Origin: Enterococcus saigonensis
GTDB taxonomy: Bacteria; Bacillota; Bacilli; Lactobacillales; Enterococcaceae
NCBI RefSeq assembly: GCF_011397115.1
Contig: NZ_AP022824.1
Span: 1 to 25,275, forward strand
Reading direction: 5' to 3'
DNA length: 25,275 nucleotides
Shown here: in pieces, positions 1-7,166 of the stretch
How the letters are laid out: the number at the start of each line of letters is the position of its first letter
How positions within the stretch are numbered: the first letter of the stretch is position 1
Made by a program: the position numbers and the translations under genes
Notes under the pieces: generated by a model
What the model was told of the DNA's origin: nothing
Database searches by the model: none
Seen by the model: the letters and a program-made list of their open reading frames with translations, nothing else

Positions 1-250
1 TATTCATATTCGTTGTTATATTAGTTTTTTCTTGGTGTTTATCGTATCTATTCGCTGTTTGAACGACTGTTTAATTCAACACCGAGATTTTTCTTTTATC
101 TGTTTAAACTGCTATAGCAGTTAATAACTTCATTCCGTTATTTCTAACTACATATTCGCTTGATATTTTAGAAACTTGATAATGAATTTTATTCTTGCTA
201 ACACCTAACTCATCCGCAAGCTCTTTGATTGTTTTTAAATTCTCACTCAT
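1..250 (-). pseudogene. DUF536-type replication-associated gene, lap 1 fragment
   Basis: This is the N-terminal part of the gene seen whole at 8003-8644, cut by the window edge. Its start is the ATG at 250-248. Single-base indels near 45-110 shift the frame relative to laps 2 and 3. I regard these as sequence errors rather than real mutations. Confidence 0.75.
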
Positions 251-1422
251 GGCTTGCTCCTTTACTCGAACATTTGCACGTTCTGGTTGTTCAAGGTCTT
301 GTAATTTTACAGTTGGCAAGTATTGTTCAATCGCTTTTTCAAATACTTCGCCATATTTCCTTTTGAATACGGTGCTTGCTTCTCACGTACATACGACAAA
401 TGCGTTTTCACGCCCTCAAGTCCTCGTAAGGCTTTCAGTTCATCATAGCGTGGATAGACGTTCTTTTGTAAGCCTGACATGAGTGCAAGGTCGGTCATTT
501 CATACGACTTAACAGCATGGAATCTAGCAAAAGAAGCGTGTGTAGTTGCTTTGCATAGCTTCCGCATACAAAGCTTGTTCGGTTTGTTCTTTTTTTGCCT
601 GCTCTTCTTGTACAATGATCATCTAACTTGTAACTGGTATCGTCTGCTTGCCATTTTTTTCGTGATATGAAAGACAATCGAATCAATCGAACGTCTTTTT
701 TGATTTTGTCATAGGCTACATTCAAATGGTGTATTGATTAATTTCTTTAAGAGGTGCATTTAATATCCATTTTGTAAAATCTGTCATATTTTTATTCATC
801 GACTGTATTTGTCATAGCTCGTAATTTTGCATCGAAATAGACGGATGGCGTAGGCTTCGACTTGCTCCTCTCTGCGCCCTTAGAACTATAATGCTCGTAT
901 TGGTTATAGTGCATGGATAACCACTTATACAACACAATGTGTACTTGCTGTTTAACTCCATAATGTCACTAATAGCATATTGGGTAAAATTTTGCTTCAA
1001 GTCAATCAAATAAGGCATAATCGCTTGGTCAAAGCGGATCGTGACTTCATCATCATAATCATTCCACTTGATATAAGGGATTGGCACAATACTTTCAAAT
1101 TCAAATCCTTTTCAGTCTGCTCTCGCACTTCAAAATAAGCTTGTTTCTGCATTTTTTCAATGGCTTGTTTAAAGCGACTATGCTTGTCGTTGTCGACACA
1201 TCAAAGAAAGCAAACATTCTTTTTTGGATAAGTAAATCGTATGGTCTTTCGGTGGATTGTCCGTATCAATGCACGATACCGCCAATTCAAAAATCTTTAG
1301 AGGGTCTTATCCATTTTTGCTACGCTCGTAATCAAGTCATTGTGTTCCACGACTTTTCGTTTTGTCAGTTCATCTGTACATCACCTGCTTTTTTACATGA
1401 TTCGTTTCTGGTATACTGGCAT
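243..1422 (-). pseudogene. repB: repB, lap 1 copy, broken by frameshifts
   Basis: The DNA aligns along its whole length with intact repB at 8637-9836. It carries many indels (for example near 265, 345, 505, 530, 610, 890, 1115 and 1190) and is readable only in short pieces in different frames. The neighbouring stretch from 2955 on is clean, and the indels cluster in homopolymers. Sequencing or polishing error is therefore far likelier than a dead gene. A real second plasmid with a decayed repB cannot be excluded. Confidence 0.8.
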
Positions 1423-1539
1423 AGAAAAATACGCTCTTTGCGTGTTTTGGTTAGGCATAGAGAAAGACATTTTACAGTGGTATTTTCTCTATGCTCTTAT
1501 TATAGCACTATATAGAGAAAAATAAATGCAATTCTCTCT

Positions 1540-1619
1540 GTTACACAGTTTTTCTCTCTGTATACACAGTTTTTTCTCTCTGTATACACAGTTTTTTCTC
1601 TCTGTATGTTTTTCTCTGT
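1540..1619. repeat. Replication iterons, lap 1 (degraded copy)
   Basis: This is the same 22-bp tandem array as at 9955-10042, but the first and last units have lost bases and about three units remain recognisable. It carries the same kind of indel noise as the adjoining repB. Confidence 0.75.
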
Positions 1620-2268
1620 TTAATCTCGCAAACCTTGCTAAAACTGCCTTTTTCGGCACGCAAAAGGTTTAAAGATTTAAAGATTTAAAATATATAAGAT
1701 AAATTAAAAGGCTTCGCCCTCTCGTTCACTTCGGTTAAAAAATCTAAAAGATCAAAATCGTACAGTAATAAATGCAAAAAGGAGTGAGCGAAAAACACGC
1801 TCACATTGTACTTGCAGCGTTCACTTCGTTCACTTGCGAAAAGAAAAGAGCAAACCTCTTTTAGGGATTTTCTTGATTGCTCTAATTGCTCGTATACGCT
1901 GTTTTAATTGTTTGACTAGATAAATACGCCTATCTGGCAATCAAACGCCTTACAGGCGTCAGGGCAAGCCCTAACGACCCTTGAATTAAAAACCTACATG
2001 AATAATTGTTTTTTAATTCCAAACAAAACAGTTCATTTAAATCAATTTAAACCCACTTTAACCCACTTAAATCGTTTCTAAGGCGTTTTAATCTTACATT
2101 TGAATAAATAGACGTTTAATATGAAAAACGCCTTAAACGGAATTTTATGAGCTTTTAAAAATGATTTGCTTTTATTCGCACGTTTACTTTTGATTAAACT
2201 AGCGAAGTCTGTTTAATTAAAAGTAAATGTTTAGTTGAGCAAAGCGAAACCAGAAAGGAGCAAACAAC
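1620..2268. other. Gene-free repeat- and hairpin-rich stretch, lap 1
   Basis: This is the counterpart of 10043-10704, where it is described. From about 2145 to 2200 the two sequences really differ in base content, not only in homopolymer length. Confidence 0.6.
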
Positions 2269-2532
2269 ATGACATTAGATTACAGAAAAACATTTGAAAT
2301 TGAGATAATCAATGAATTTCAATCAGCGATTCACTCAAAAATGTTGAACTATGTTTTAAATAATGAACTCGATAAAAGCGATTCTACAAACCTACAAGTA
2401 AATTTATTAAAACAATTATCAAACATGAACCAAATTAATTTATTTGAATTATCTTTAGAGGAATTAGAAGCCTATCACGACTATTTACGAACGATAAAAA
2501 AATATGCCGATAACATCACACGAACAACGTGA
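2269..2532 (+). CDS. Small acidic helical protein of unknown function, variant copy
   Basis: This is an 87-residue reading frame with a good ribosome binding site (AAAGGAG, 8 bases before the ATG). Against the copies at 10705 and 19145 it has five substitutions and no indel. Four are silent (codon 2 ACA/ACC, a Ser AGC/AGT, a Ser TCT/TCG, a Glu GAG/GAA) and one changes the last residue (Thr to Ala). That pattern looks like natural divergence under selection for the protein, unlike the indel noise to the left. The protein is described at 10705-10968. Confidence 0.7.
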   Translation: MTLDYRKTFEIEIINEFQSAIHSKMLNYVLNNELDKSDSTNLQVNLLKQLSNMNQINLFELSLEELEAYHDYLRTIKKYADNITRTT

Positions 2533-2533
2533 G

Positions 2534-2852
2534 TTTTAACAAACACGCTTGACGATAAAACGAAATGTAAATTAAGTTTTATCGCACAATTACGTAGAAA
2601 CGAAGTTACTGCGTATAAGTGCGCCCTTAAAAATAAGGGGTGGATTCTACAAAATTAATTTGAAAAATATTCCCTTAGAGATTTTTACTAAGGGCGCACT
2701 TATACGCAGTAAAAAAATCTACGCGAATTTTTTCTACGTTGTGCTAAGGGCGCACTTACACTCACCAAATTTTTTTGGTGTCTATCGTGCTAAAAAGAGG
2801 ACAGATCACTTGCGTGACGTGTACTCTTTTTCGTCAAGCGTGTTGGTTAAAA
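2534..2852. other. Putative oriT region with three nick-like motifs, lap 1 variant
   Basis: This is the variant form of the region at 10970-11290. The 22-bp arms are at 2534-2555 and 2831-2852. The nick-like motifs are at 2616-2629 (+), 2689-2702 (-) and 2745-2758 (-). Here the first two motifs share about 24 bp of flank as a perfect inverted repeat, because both are preceded 5' by TTACTGCGTA. In laps 2 and 3 the first motif has lost that flank. Confidence 0.55.
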
Positions 2853-2927
2853 TTCGCTTTACTCATGTTAAAATCTTGTTGAACTAGTTTTTTTATTGCT
2901 AGTAATTTTTTTACCTAGTTTTGTATT

Positions 2928-3097
2928 TTGTGGCAAGCCAGCTTCCTAAACGGTTTTTACTTTACGAGTTGGATAAGGCAAGTTATTCAGGATCAATTAG
3001 ATCCACCCTTTCAAATAAAGCGAACGACCCTAACACACCAAATCGGACTGTTTTTGATCCATACACTTCTAGAAATATTTTCGCAGCCCGATCGTAA
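2928..3097 (+). pseudogene. Possible gene remnant, lap 1 (frameshifted)
   Basis: This is the counterpart of 11367-11537. One G is missing from a GGG near 2952, which shifts the frame. The longer frame running on to 3122 in this lap is a product of that missing base. Confidence 0.3.
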
Positions 3098-3262
3098 AAA
3101 TGAAGAAATAGAAGATCATTAATTGGCTAAAAATTCCGAATAAAATAACAAGTTCATTCAGAATTGAAAGGGAACTTTCACAAAGTTTTTAAGAAAAAGA
3201 CGGCTGTTACATCAATCTTTTTCGGGTTGAAAAGAGGTAGACCAATTGCGATTCACAAAGAA

Positions 3263-3290
3263 AGCCCCTGGAATGGTTGATCCAGGGGCT
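3263..3290 (-). terminator. Terminator of the tetracycline-resistance operon
   Basis: A perfect 9-bp GC-rich stem (AGCCCCTGG at 3263-3271 with CCAGGGGCT at 3282-3290) encloses a 10-base loop. Read leftward it is followed by TTTCTTT, so it suits the leftward resistance operon that ends at 3333. It directly abuts the Xer-like site at 3291, so the operon is read through that site before it terminates. Confidence 0.75.
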
Positions 3291-3318
3291 ACTTCGTTTA
3301 AAAGAGATTATGGTAACT
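3291..3318 (+). other. dif-like Xer site D (right of terminator, left of tet operon)
   Basis: This 28-bp site has the 11-6-11 layout of XerC/XerD sites. The XerC-like arm is ACTTCGTTTAA, the spacer AAGAGA, and the XerD-like arm TTATGGTAACT. The arms are close to the Firmicute dif half-sites as I know them (ACT...TATAA and TTATGTTAACT). With site A at 6830 it encloses the tet operon in direct orientation. Confidence 0.6.
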
Positions 3319-3332
3319 AAGAGGTTAAATAA

Positions 3333-4706
3333 CTATTTTATTTTTGGCTCAGAGTACACTTTGATAGTAATTAACCAACTAAAAATAATTATTATAGAAA
3401 AAATAAGTAACATATTGCTATATAAATATGATTGAGAAGAAACATTTATAGGAATAATTTTTTTATTTAGTATGTCTACAGACAGTAATCCTCCTACAAC
3501 TGCGATTCCTAGTCCTTCAGATAAGAAACTTGTAAAATTAAGTAAACTCATTCCTGAACCACTTTCTTTTGTAGTTAAACTACTTGAAACAATTGTAGAT
3601 ATAACCGTTTTTGTAAAGGACAGACCTCCAAATATAAAAATAATTAATATAGTAATTAAAAAAGGTGTCGTTTCAACAAACAGTGCAGCCAATAGAAAAC
3701 TAATTGATAACAACATAGCTCCTATAGTTAACACGAATATTGGTCCTTTTTTATCTACTAGTATTCCACCAAAGTAACCAAAAATAATGACACTAACAGC
3801 TCCTGGAAAGATAATCCCGTTACCAATGGCAAGTGTACTTAACTGATATAAATCTCTCATCATATAAGGAACCATTGAAATAAATCCTGCCACCGTTCCA
3901 AAAAAAAGACCTCCACAAACAATACCAACCATAAAAGATCGGTTTTCACCTAATTTAGGCTCAATAAACGGCTCATCCACTTTTTTTATGTGCTTAATAA
4001 AAATAATGAAAATAACGAAACTTATTCCTAAGAAATATAATTTATATGATGTGGTAAACACCATAAAAGTTACTATGCTTAACGACATTAATACTAATCC
4101 TATAAAATCAAAACTTCCCTTTTTAATCGGTTCATGATCAAGCATTTTGATAAGAAAAGGAACTGATATTAAAGTTCCTAAAGGTAATATCAATAGATAA
4201 GACCAATGAATATATTCAGCTATCATTCCACCGATAGATGGACCTAGAGCTTCACCCATTGCAACAATGGAACCAATAAGTCCAAAAGCCTTTCCCTGGC
4301 TCTCCCTTGGAATATATTTAGCAACAACCACCATAATTAACGCAGGAAAAGCTGCAGCTCCTGTACCTTGAATGAATCGTGATAATAATAATACAGGAAA
4401 TGATGTATGACCTATAAAACCCATAATTGAACCTATACAATTTAATAAAATTCCTGTTAATAACAGTTTCTTAATACCAACATAATCAGAAACTTTGCCA
4501 TATATGGCTGTTCCTACAGAAAAACTTAACATGAACGATGTATTAATCCAATTTATACTTGCAGGAGCTTTTCCAAAGTAATTCGCTACATCAGGAAAAG
4601 ATACATTTAGAACCATTTCATTTAGTACACTAAAGAAAGATAAAAAGCAAAGCCAAAGTAATAATTTGTTGTATTGTGATTTATGGTTTGACGAATTAGA
4701 ATTCAT
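3333..4706 (-). CDS. tet: Tet(L)/Tet(K)-like tetracycline efflux MFS transporter
   Basis: This 457-residue membrane protein has the 14-helix drug:H+ antiporter (DHA2) architecture, and exports tetracycline from the cytoplasm in exchange for protons. It aligns end to end with Tet(L) as I remember it, including SVLNEMVLNVS near residue 26, NW(I/V)NT near 52, FIQG(T/A)GAAAFPAL near 111 and LLNFTSFLSEG near 380. MFS motif A is at 70-80 (GKVSDYVGIKK), the motif-B Arg is R110, and motif C is at 151-160 (GEALGPSIGG). Buried acidic residues E30, D74 and E152, and the Glu of SFLSEG, are present. It is similar but clearly not identical to Tet(L) and may fall below the identity used to define a tet class. 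It begins 4 bases after the stop of the ribosomal protection gene, so the two are cotranscribed and probably translationally coupled. No Shine-Dalgarno site stronger than GAG...GAAGAA is visible. Confidence 0.9.
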   Translation of the reverse strand: MNSNSSNHKSQYNKLLLWLCFLSFFSVLNEMVLNVSFPDVANYFGKAPASINWINTSFMLSFSVGTAIYGKVSDYVGIKKLLLTGILLNCIGSIMGFIGHTSFPVLLLSRFIQGTGAAAFPALIMVVVAKYIPRESQGKAFGLIGSIVAMGEALGPSIGGMIAEYIHWSYLLILPLGTLISVPFLIKMLDHEPIKKGSFDFIGLVLMSLSIVTFMVFTTSYKLYFLGISFVIFIIFIKHIKKVDEPFIEPKLGENRSFMVGIVCGGLFFGTVAGFISMVPYMMRDLYQLSTLAIGNGIIFPGAVSVIIFGYFGGILVDKKGPIFVLTIGAMLLSISFLLAALFVETTPFLITILIIFIFGGLSFTKTVISTIVSSSLTTKESGSGMSLLNFTSFLSEGLGIAVVGGLLSVDILNKKIIPINVSSQSYLYSNMLLIFSIIIIFSWLITIKVYSEPKIK

Positions 4707-4710
4707 TTCT

Positions 4711-6570
4711 TCACTCTTTCCCTTTAATTAATAAAGATTTTATCCTATCAACTTTTCCTTGTTGATATAAACTTTTATCTACCACTTCTTGATAAGATAC
4801 AATTTTATTTTTTATATAGGCTTGTCCATTAAATAGTTCATTACTCTTTTCTTCAAATATTAAAAATAAAGATTGAGGTAACTTTGCAATTAAATTAAAT
4901 TCATCTTCTACCTCTGATACATTTAAGACATTTCCCTCTAATTTTCCGAGTTCACTAATAGCCTTCCCTAAATAATCTTTATTTGCAGATACATCTATCT
5001 CTACTACTGGTTCTACAATGACTGTTTTAGAATTTAACAATGCTTTATACAATGCATATGGTGTTAACTTTCTAAATTCAGATGGTGTACTGACTGGACT
5101 AAAAAATTCAGCATCTGTCAACGTTACTTTTACATTGGTTAATTCAAAATCATAAAGACCTGTTTTAGTTGAACTAAACACACTATCTTTAATAGCATTT
5201 TGAAATGACTGTTTCAGATAACCTGTTGTCACTAAACTATCAAATTGAATGCCTGATAGGTTACTCGGTTCAACTTTCAAGGTCATCGTTGCCCAATAGG
5301 GATTAAGTGATTCATCTACATCAATTGTGCCTATTCCTATTTCTTCTATAATTTCTTTATAAACAATTGTTGGTAATGATAATTTAAGCGTCTTAAAAGA
5401 GTAACGTCTGCGTATAGTTTCTTCTAAGTATTCTCGTTGAACTCGACCAAAAATTTTCATTGAGATTTCTGAAGTTTCTTTATCAATTGAGAAATCAAGT
5501 AATGGATCTTCTTCTGATAATTCAGTTAATAAGTCTAGTAACGTCATTCTCTCTTCTTCCCCAACTTGGAAAGTGATTTTTAAACTTGGGCTAGGTAAAG
5601 ATAGCTCATTAGTTAAAGGTTCTCCTAAGAAATCTTGAATCTTTAATTCTTTACATTTTGGAAACATAAAAATATCTCCTGTTTGAATACTATTTGCTTC
5701 TACAAATTGGTTGTCTTGTAATACTAAAAAACGTGGTAGCTTCTTTTCTTCTTGATTATTTAACAAATAAGTTTGGTTCTTACTTATTTCACCGGATAGT
5801 AATCTAAAATAAGCTTGTTTTTGACCATTCATAAAAGTAATTTTATATAAATATGCAGATAAATTATCCTTACTTTTATCAACTAAATCAAAGCTACCTA
5901 ATAAATTTAATAAAGTATCTATCCCTTCTCCTGTCACAGCCGAACCTAAAATTAAAGGATAACTTTCATTCATTAAAGTTCGTTGGTTCAACTCATTTTT
6001 TAGCTCTATTTCACTTATTAATACATCATTCATAAACTTTTCAAGTAGATAAGGACTGTTTTCGATTAAAGTATCTCTACTTTCTTGACTAAACAAGGAT
6101 TCTACTAGAACAAGATGACTCGTCAATTTATTCTTGATTTCAGAAATCAGATATTCTGGTCTTGCTGTTTCTATATCTATTTTATTTAAGAAAAAGATAG
6201 TCGGTATCTTGGCTTCTTGTAATGTATCAAAAATCCTTCTTGTTTGAGTTGGGAGTTCTCCTAAACTTGAAACGACTAAAACAGCTATATCAATAACGTT
6301 TAGTGACCTCACTACTTCACCATAAAATTCAATATGTCCAGGCATATCAACCAAATTTATTTTTGTTTGACACCACTCTAAAGAAACAGAAGCTGTTTTT
6401 ATTGTAATGCCTCTTTCTTTCTCTAAATCAAGGGTATCAGTAATAGTATCACCCTTCTTAATACTTCCTTGCTTATAATTTTCATGGGTTCTACTATACA
6501 AACTTTCTGTTAAAGATGTTTTTCCAGCGTCTACATGAGCGACAATTCCTACATTAATAATTTTTTTCAT
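4711..6570 (-). CDS. tet: Divergent tetracycline ribosomal protection protein (EF-G-like GTPase)
   Basis: This 619-residue GTPase belongs to the Tet(M)/Tet(O) family, which dislodges tetracycline from the ribosomal decoding site. Visible motifs: P-loop AHVDAGKTS at 11-19, switch I ERGIT around 52-56, G3 as DMPGH at 75-79 (the family usually has DTPGH), G4 NKID at 129-132, and GSA near 209-211. EF-G-like domains II, III/V and IV follow. The drug-displacing loop of domain IV is kept as FFSPVSTP at 489-496, where Tet(M) has YYSPVSTP. The protein is about 20 residues shorter than Tet(M), and the sequence is far from any tet class I can recall. I start it at the ATG at 6570 (MKKIINVG); a TTG lies just before it but the family starts at this Met. 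The ribosome binding site is weak and sits in the 3' arm of an attenuator-like hairpin. It is the first gene of an operon with the efflux pump. A role against another ribosome-targeting drug is possible but less likely. Confidence 0.87.
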   Translation of the reverse strand: MKKIINVGIVAHVDAGKTSLTESLYSRTHENYKQGSIKKGDTITDTLDLEKERGITIKTASVSLEWCQTKINLVDMPGHIEFYGEVVRSLNVIDIAVLVVSSLGELPTQTRRIFDTLQEAKIPTIFFLNKIDIETARPEYLISEIKNKLTSHLVLVESLFSQESRDTLIENSPYLLEKFMNDVLISEIELKNELNQRTLMNESYPLILGSAVTGEGIDTLLNLLGSFDLVDKSKDNLSAYLYKITFMNGQKQAYFRLLSGEISKNQTYLLNNQEEKKLPRFLVLQDNQFVEANSIQTGDIFMFPKCKELKIQDFLGEPLTNELSLPSPSLKITFQVGEEERMTLLDLLTELSEEDPLLDFSIDKETSEISMKIFGRVQREYLEETIRRRYSFKTLKLSLPTIVYKEIIEEIGIGTIDVDESLNPYWATMTLKVEPSNLSGIQFDSLVTTGYLKQSFQNAIKDSVFSSTKTGLYDFELTNVKVTLTDAEFFSPVSTPSEFRKLTPYALYKALLNSKTVIVEPVVEIDVSANKDYLGKAISELGKLEGNVLNVSEVEDEFNLIAKLPQSLFLIFEEKSNELFNGQAYIKNKIVSYQEVVDKSLYQQGKVDRIKSLLIKGKE

Positions 6571-6571
6571 C

Positions 6572-6633
6572 AAAAAAAGACTTCTATGGATTTATGTTCG
6601 CAAAAATACTCATCGCAAATACCATAGAAGTCT
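6572..6633 (-). promoter_or_regulatory. Attenuator hairpin before the ribosomal protection gene
   Basis: A perfect 12-bp inverted repeat (6578-6589 and 6622-6633) has a 32-base loop. Read leftward it is followed directly by a run of seven T, then G and the start ATG. This has the form of an intrinsic terminator at the very start of the coding region. The leader frame 6584-6625 begins in the 5' arm and ends in the 3' arm, so a ribosome on the leader would keep the stem open. That is the logic of drug-induced attenuation known for tet(M) and erm leaders. The stem is AT-rich, so its strength as a terminator is uncertain. Confidence 0.6.
6584..6625 (-). CDS. Putative 13-residue leader peptide of the tet operon
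   Basis: The frame ATG...TAG encodes MVFAMSIFANINP. An internal Met would give the 9-residue MSIFANINP. Its start lies in one arm and its stop in the other arm of the attenuator hairpin. I see no well-spaced ribosome binding site; AGAAGG lies about 18 bases upstream, which is too far. The case rests on position rather than on a translation signal. Confidence 0.4.
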   Translation of the reverse strand: MVFAMSIFANINP

Positions 6634-6663
6634 ATTGTTCACGACCTTCTAATTATAGTTCGA

Positions 6664-6738
6664 GAGTATTTCTTTAAGAGCACACCAAATAAGCCTTTGT
6701 TTTTCAGCTATATTAAAATGTGCTATTTAGAAATACTC
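6664..6738 (-). promoter_or_regulatory. Upstream leader hairpin with a 7-codon frame
   Basis: A long imperfect stem pairs 6664-6684 with 6719-6738 (GAGTATTTCT and AGAAATACTC pair exactly, as do AGCACA and TGTGCT). It lies between the promoter and the attenuator in the leader RNA. A tiny frame, MLRSISK then stop, occupies 6746-6723 and starts just before the 5' arm. GAGTGA precedes it at a plausible distance. Confidence 0.45.
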
Positions 6739-6792
6739 CGAAGCATATGAAGATCACTCACTTATTTTTATTTGATTTATTTATCTTAAGTT

Positions 6793-6821
6793 AGTATAAA
6801 TTATAAAAATTAAAAAAACAA
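6793..6821 (-). promoter_or_regulatory. Promoter of the tet operon
   Basis: Leftward -35 TTGTTT (6821-6816) and -10 TATACT (6798-6793) are separated by exactly 17 bases. Transcription would start near 6786, giving a leader of more than 200 bases that contains both hairpins. A second -10-like TATAAT at 6657-6652 has no convincing -35. The -35 box lies 9 bases from Xer site A, so the module carries its own promoter. Confidence 0.6.
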
Positions 6822-6829
6822 TTTTTTTA

Positions 6830-6857
6830 GTTAATTATAACGTCGCTTATGTTAACC
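6830..6857 (+). other. dif-like Xer site A
   Basis: The XerC-like arm is GTTAATTATAA, the spacer CGTCGC, and the XerD-like arm TTATGTTAACC. The XerD arm matches the Firmicute dif half-site TTATGTTAAC. The orientation is the same as sites D, B and C. It closes the tet module on the promoter side. Confidence 0.6.
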
Positions 6858-6871
6858 CTATATAATATTTA

Positions 6872-6901
6872 AGCCCTCAGATCGATTCTGAGGGCTTTTT
6901 T
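6872..6901 (+). terminator. Orphan rightward terminator between Xer sites A and B
   Basis: A 9-bp stem (AGCCCTCAG at 6872-6880, CTGAGGGCT at 6888-6896) with a 7-base loop is followed by six T. No rightward gene ends before it. It is the only content of the 44-bp stretch between two Xer-like sites and may be the leftover of a lost gene. Confidence 0.75.
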
Positions 6902-6929
6902 GCTATTAATAATAGGGATTATGTTAAGC
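6902..6929 (+). other. dif-like Xer site B
   Basis: The XerC-like arm is GCTATTAATAA, the spacer TAGGGA, and the XerD-like arm TTATGTTAAGC. It starts directly after the T run of the orphan terminator. It bounds the pentapeptide-repeat module on the left. Confidence 0.55.
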
Positions 6930-7059
6930 AATAGATTAGATAACTGAAAATAGTTCATTCGACATAATATTTTTATTCAATTATAAAAATTCAATTAGAA
7001 TTAAACTATTTTAGGTTATCACTCGATGATTGAGAGGTTTTCAAATTTTTTTTTTAACT

Positions 7060-7112
7060 ATTCCTTGCATAAATAGCCTTTAAACTACTCATTTTAATTT
7101 AATACAAGGAAT
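7060..7112. promoter_or_regulatory. Inverted repeat upstream of the pentapeptide-repeat gene
   Basis: ATTCCTTG at 7060-7067 and CAAGGAAT at 7105-7112 form a perfect 8-bp inverted repeat about 55 bases before the start codon. A TATACT (-10-like, 7124-7129) follows, with no clear -35. It could be an operator. The rest of 6930-7166 is AT-rich and shows nothing else I can name. Confidence 0.3.
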
Positions 7113-7166
7113 ATTTAAGTTGATATACTAAAGCATATTTAATATTTCTAATGGGAGTGATTAAAA

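Noticed and set aside
243..1422. A genuinely decayed second repB
   Set aside because: Indels are dense and mostly in homopolymers, and end abruptly as the lap becomes clean, which is the pattern of unpolished read sequence. I keep it as possible but unlikely.
1533..1620. Iteron array as a small CRISPR
   Set aside because: The units are directly adjacent with no spacers, and their place before repB fits origin iterons.
2928..3122. 64-codon frame starting MWQASFLNG in lap 1
   Set aside because: It exists only because a G is missing near 2952 relative to laps 2 and 3. The intact frame ends elsewhere.
3472..3777. Rightward 101-codon frame opposite the efflux gene
   Set aside because: It is antisense to a clear membrane-protein gene, has no ribosome binding site, and is a by-product of its codon pattern. 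The same holds for the short frames at 5853, 7481, 8623, 8648, 9387 and 9413 and their copies.
6571..6573. TTG start one codon before the protection gene ATG
   Set aside because: Family members start at the Met of MK(K)IIN, and the TTG lies in the U run of the hairpin.
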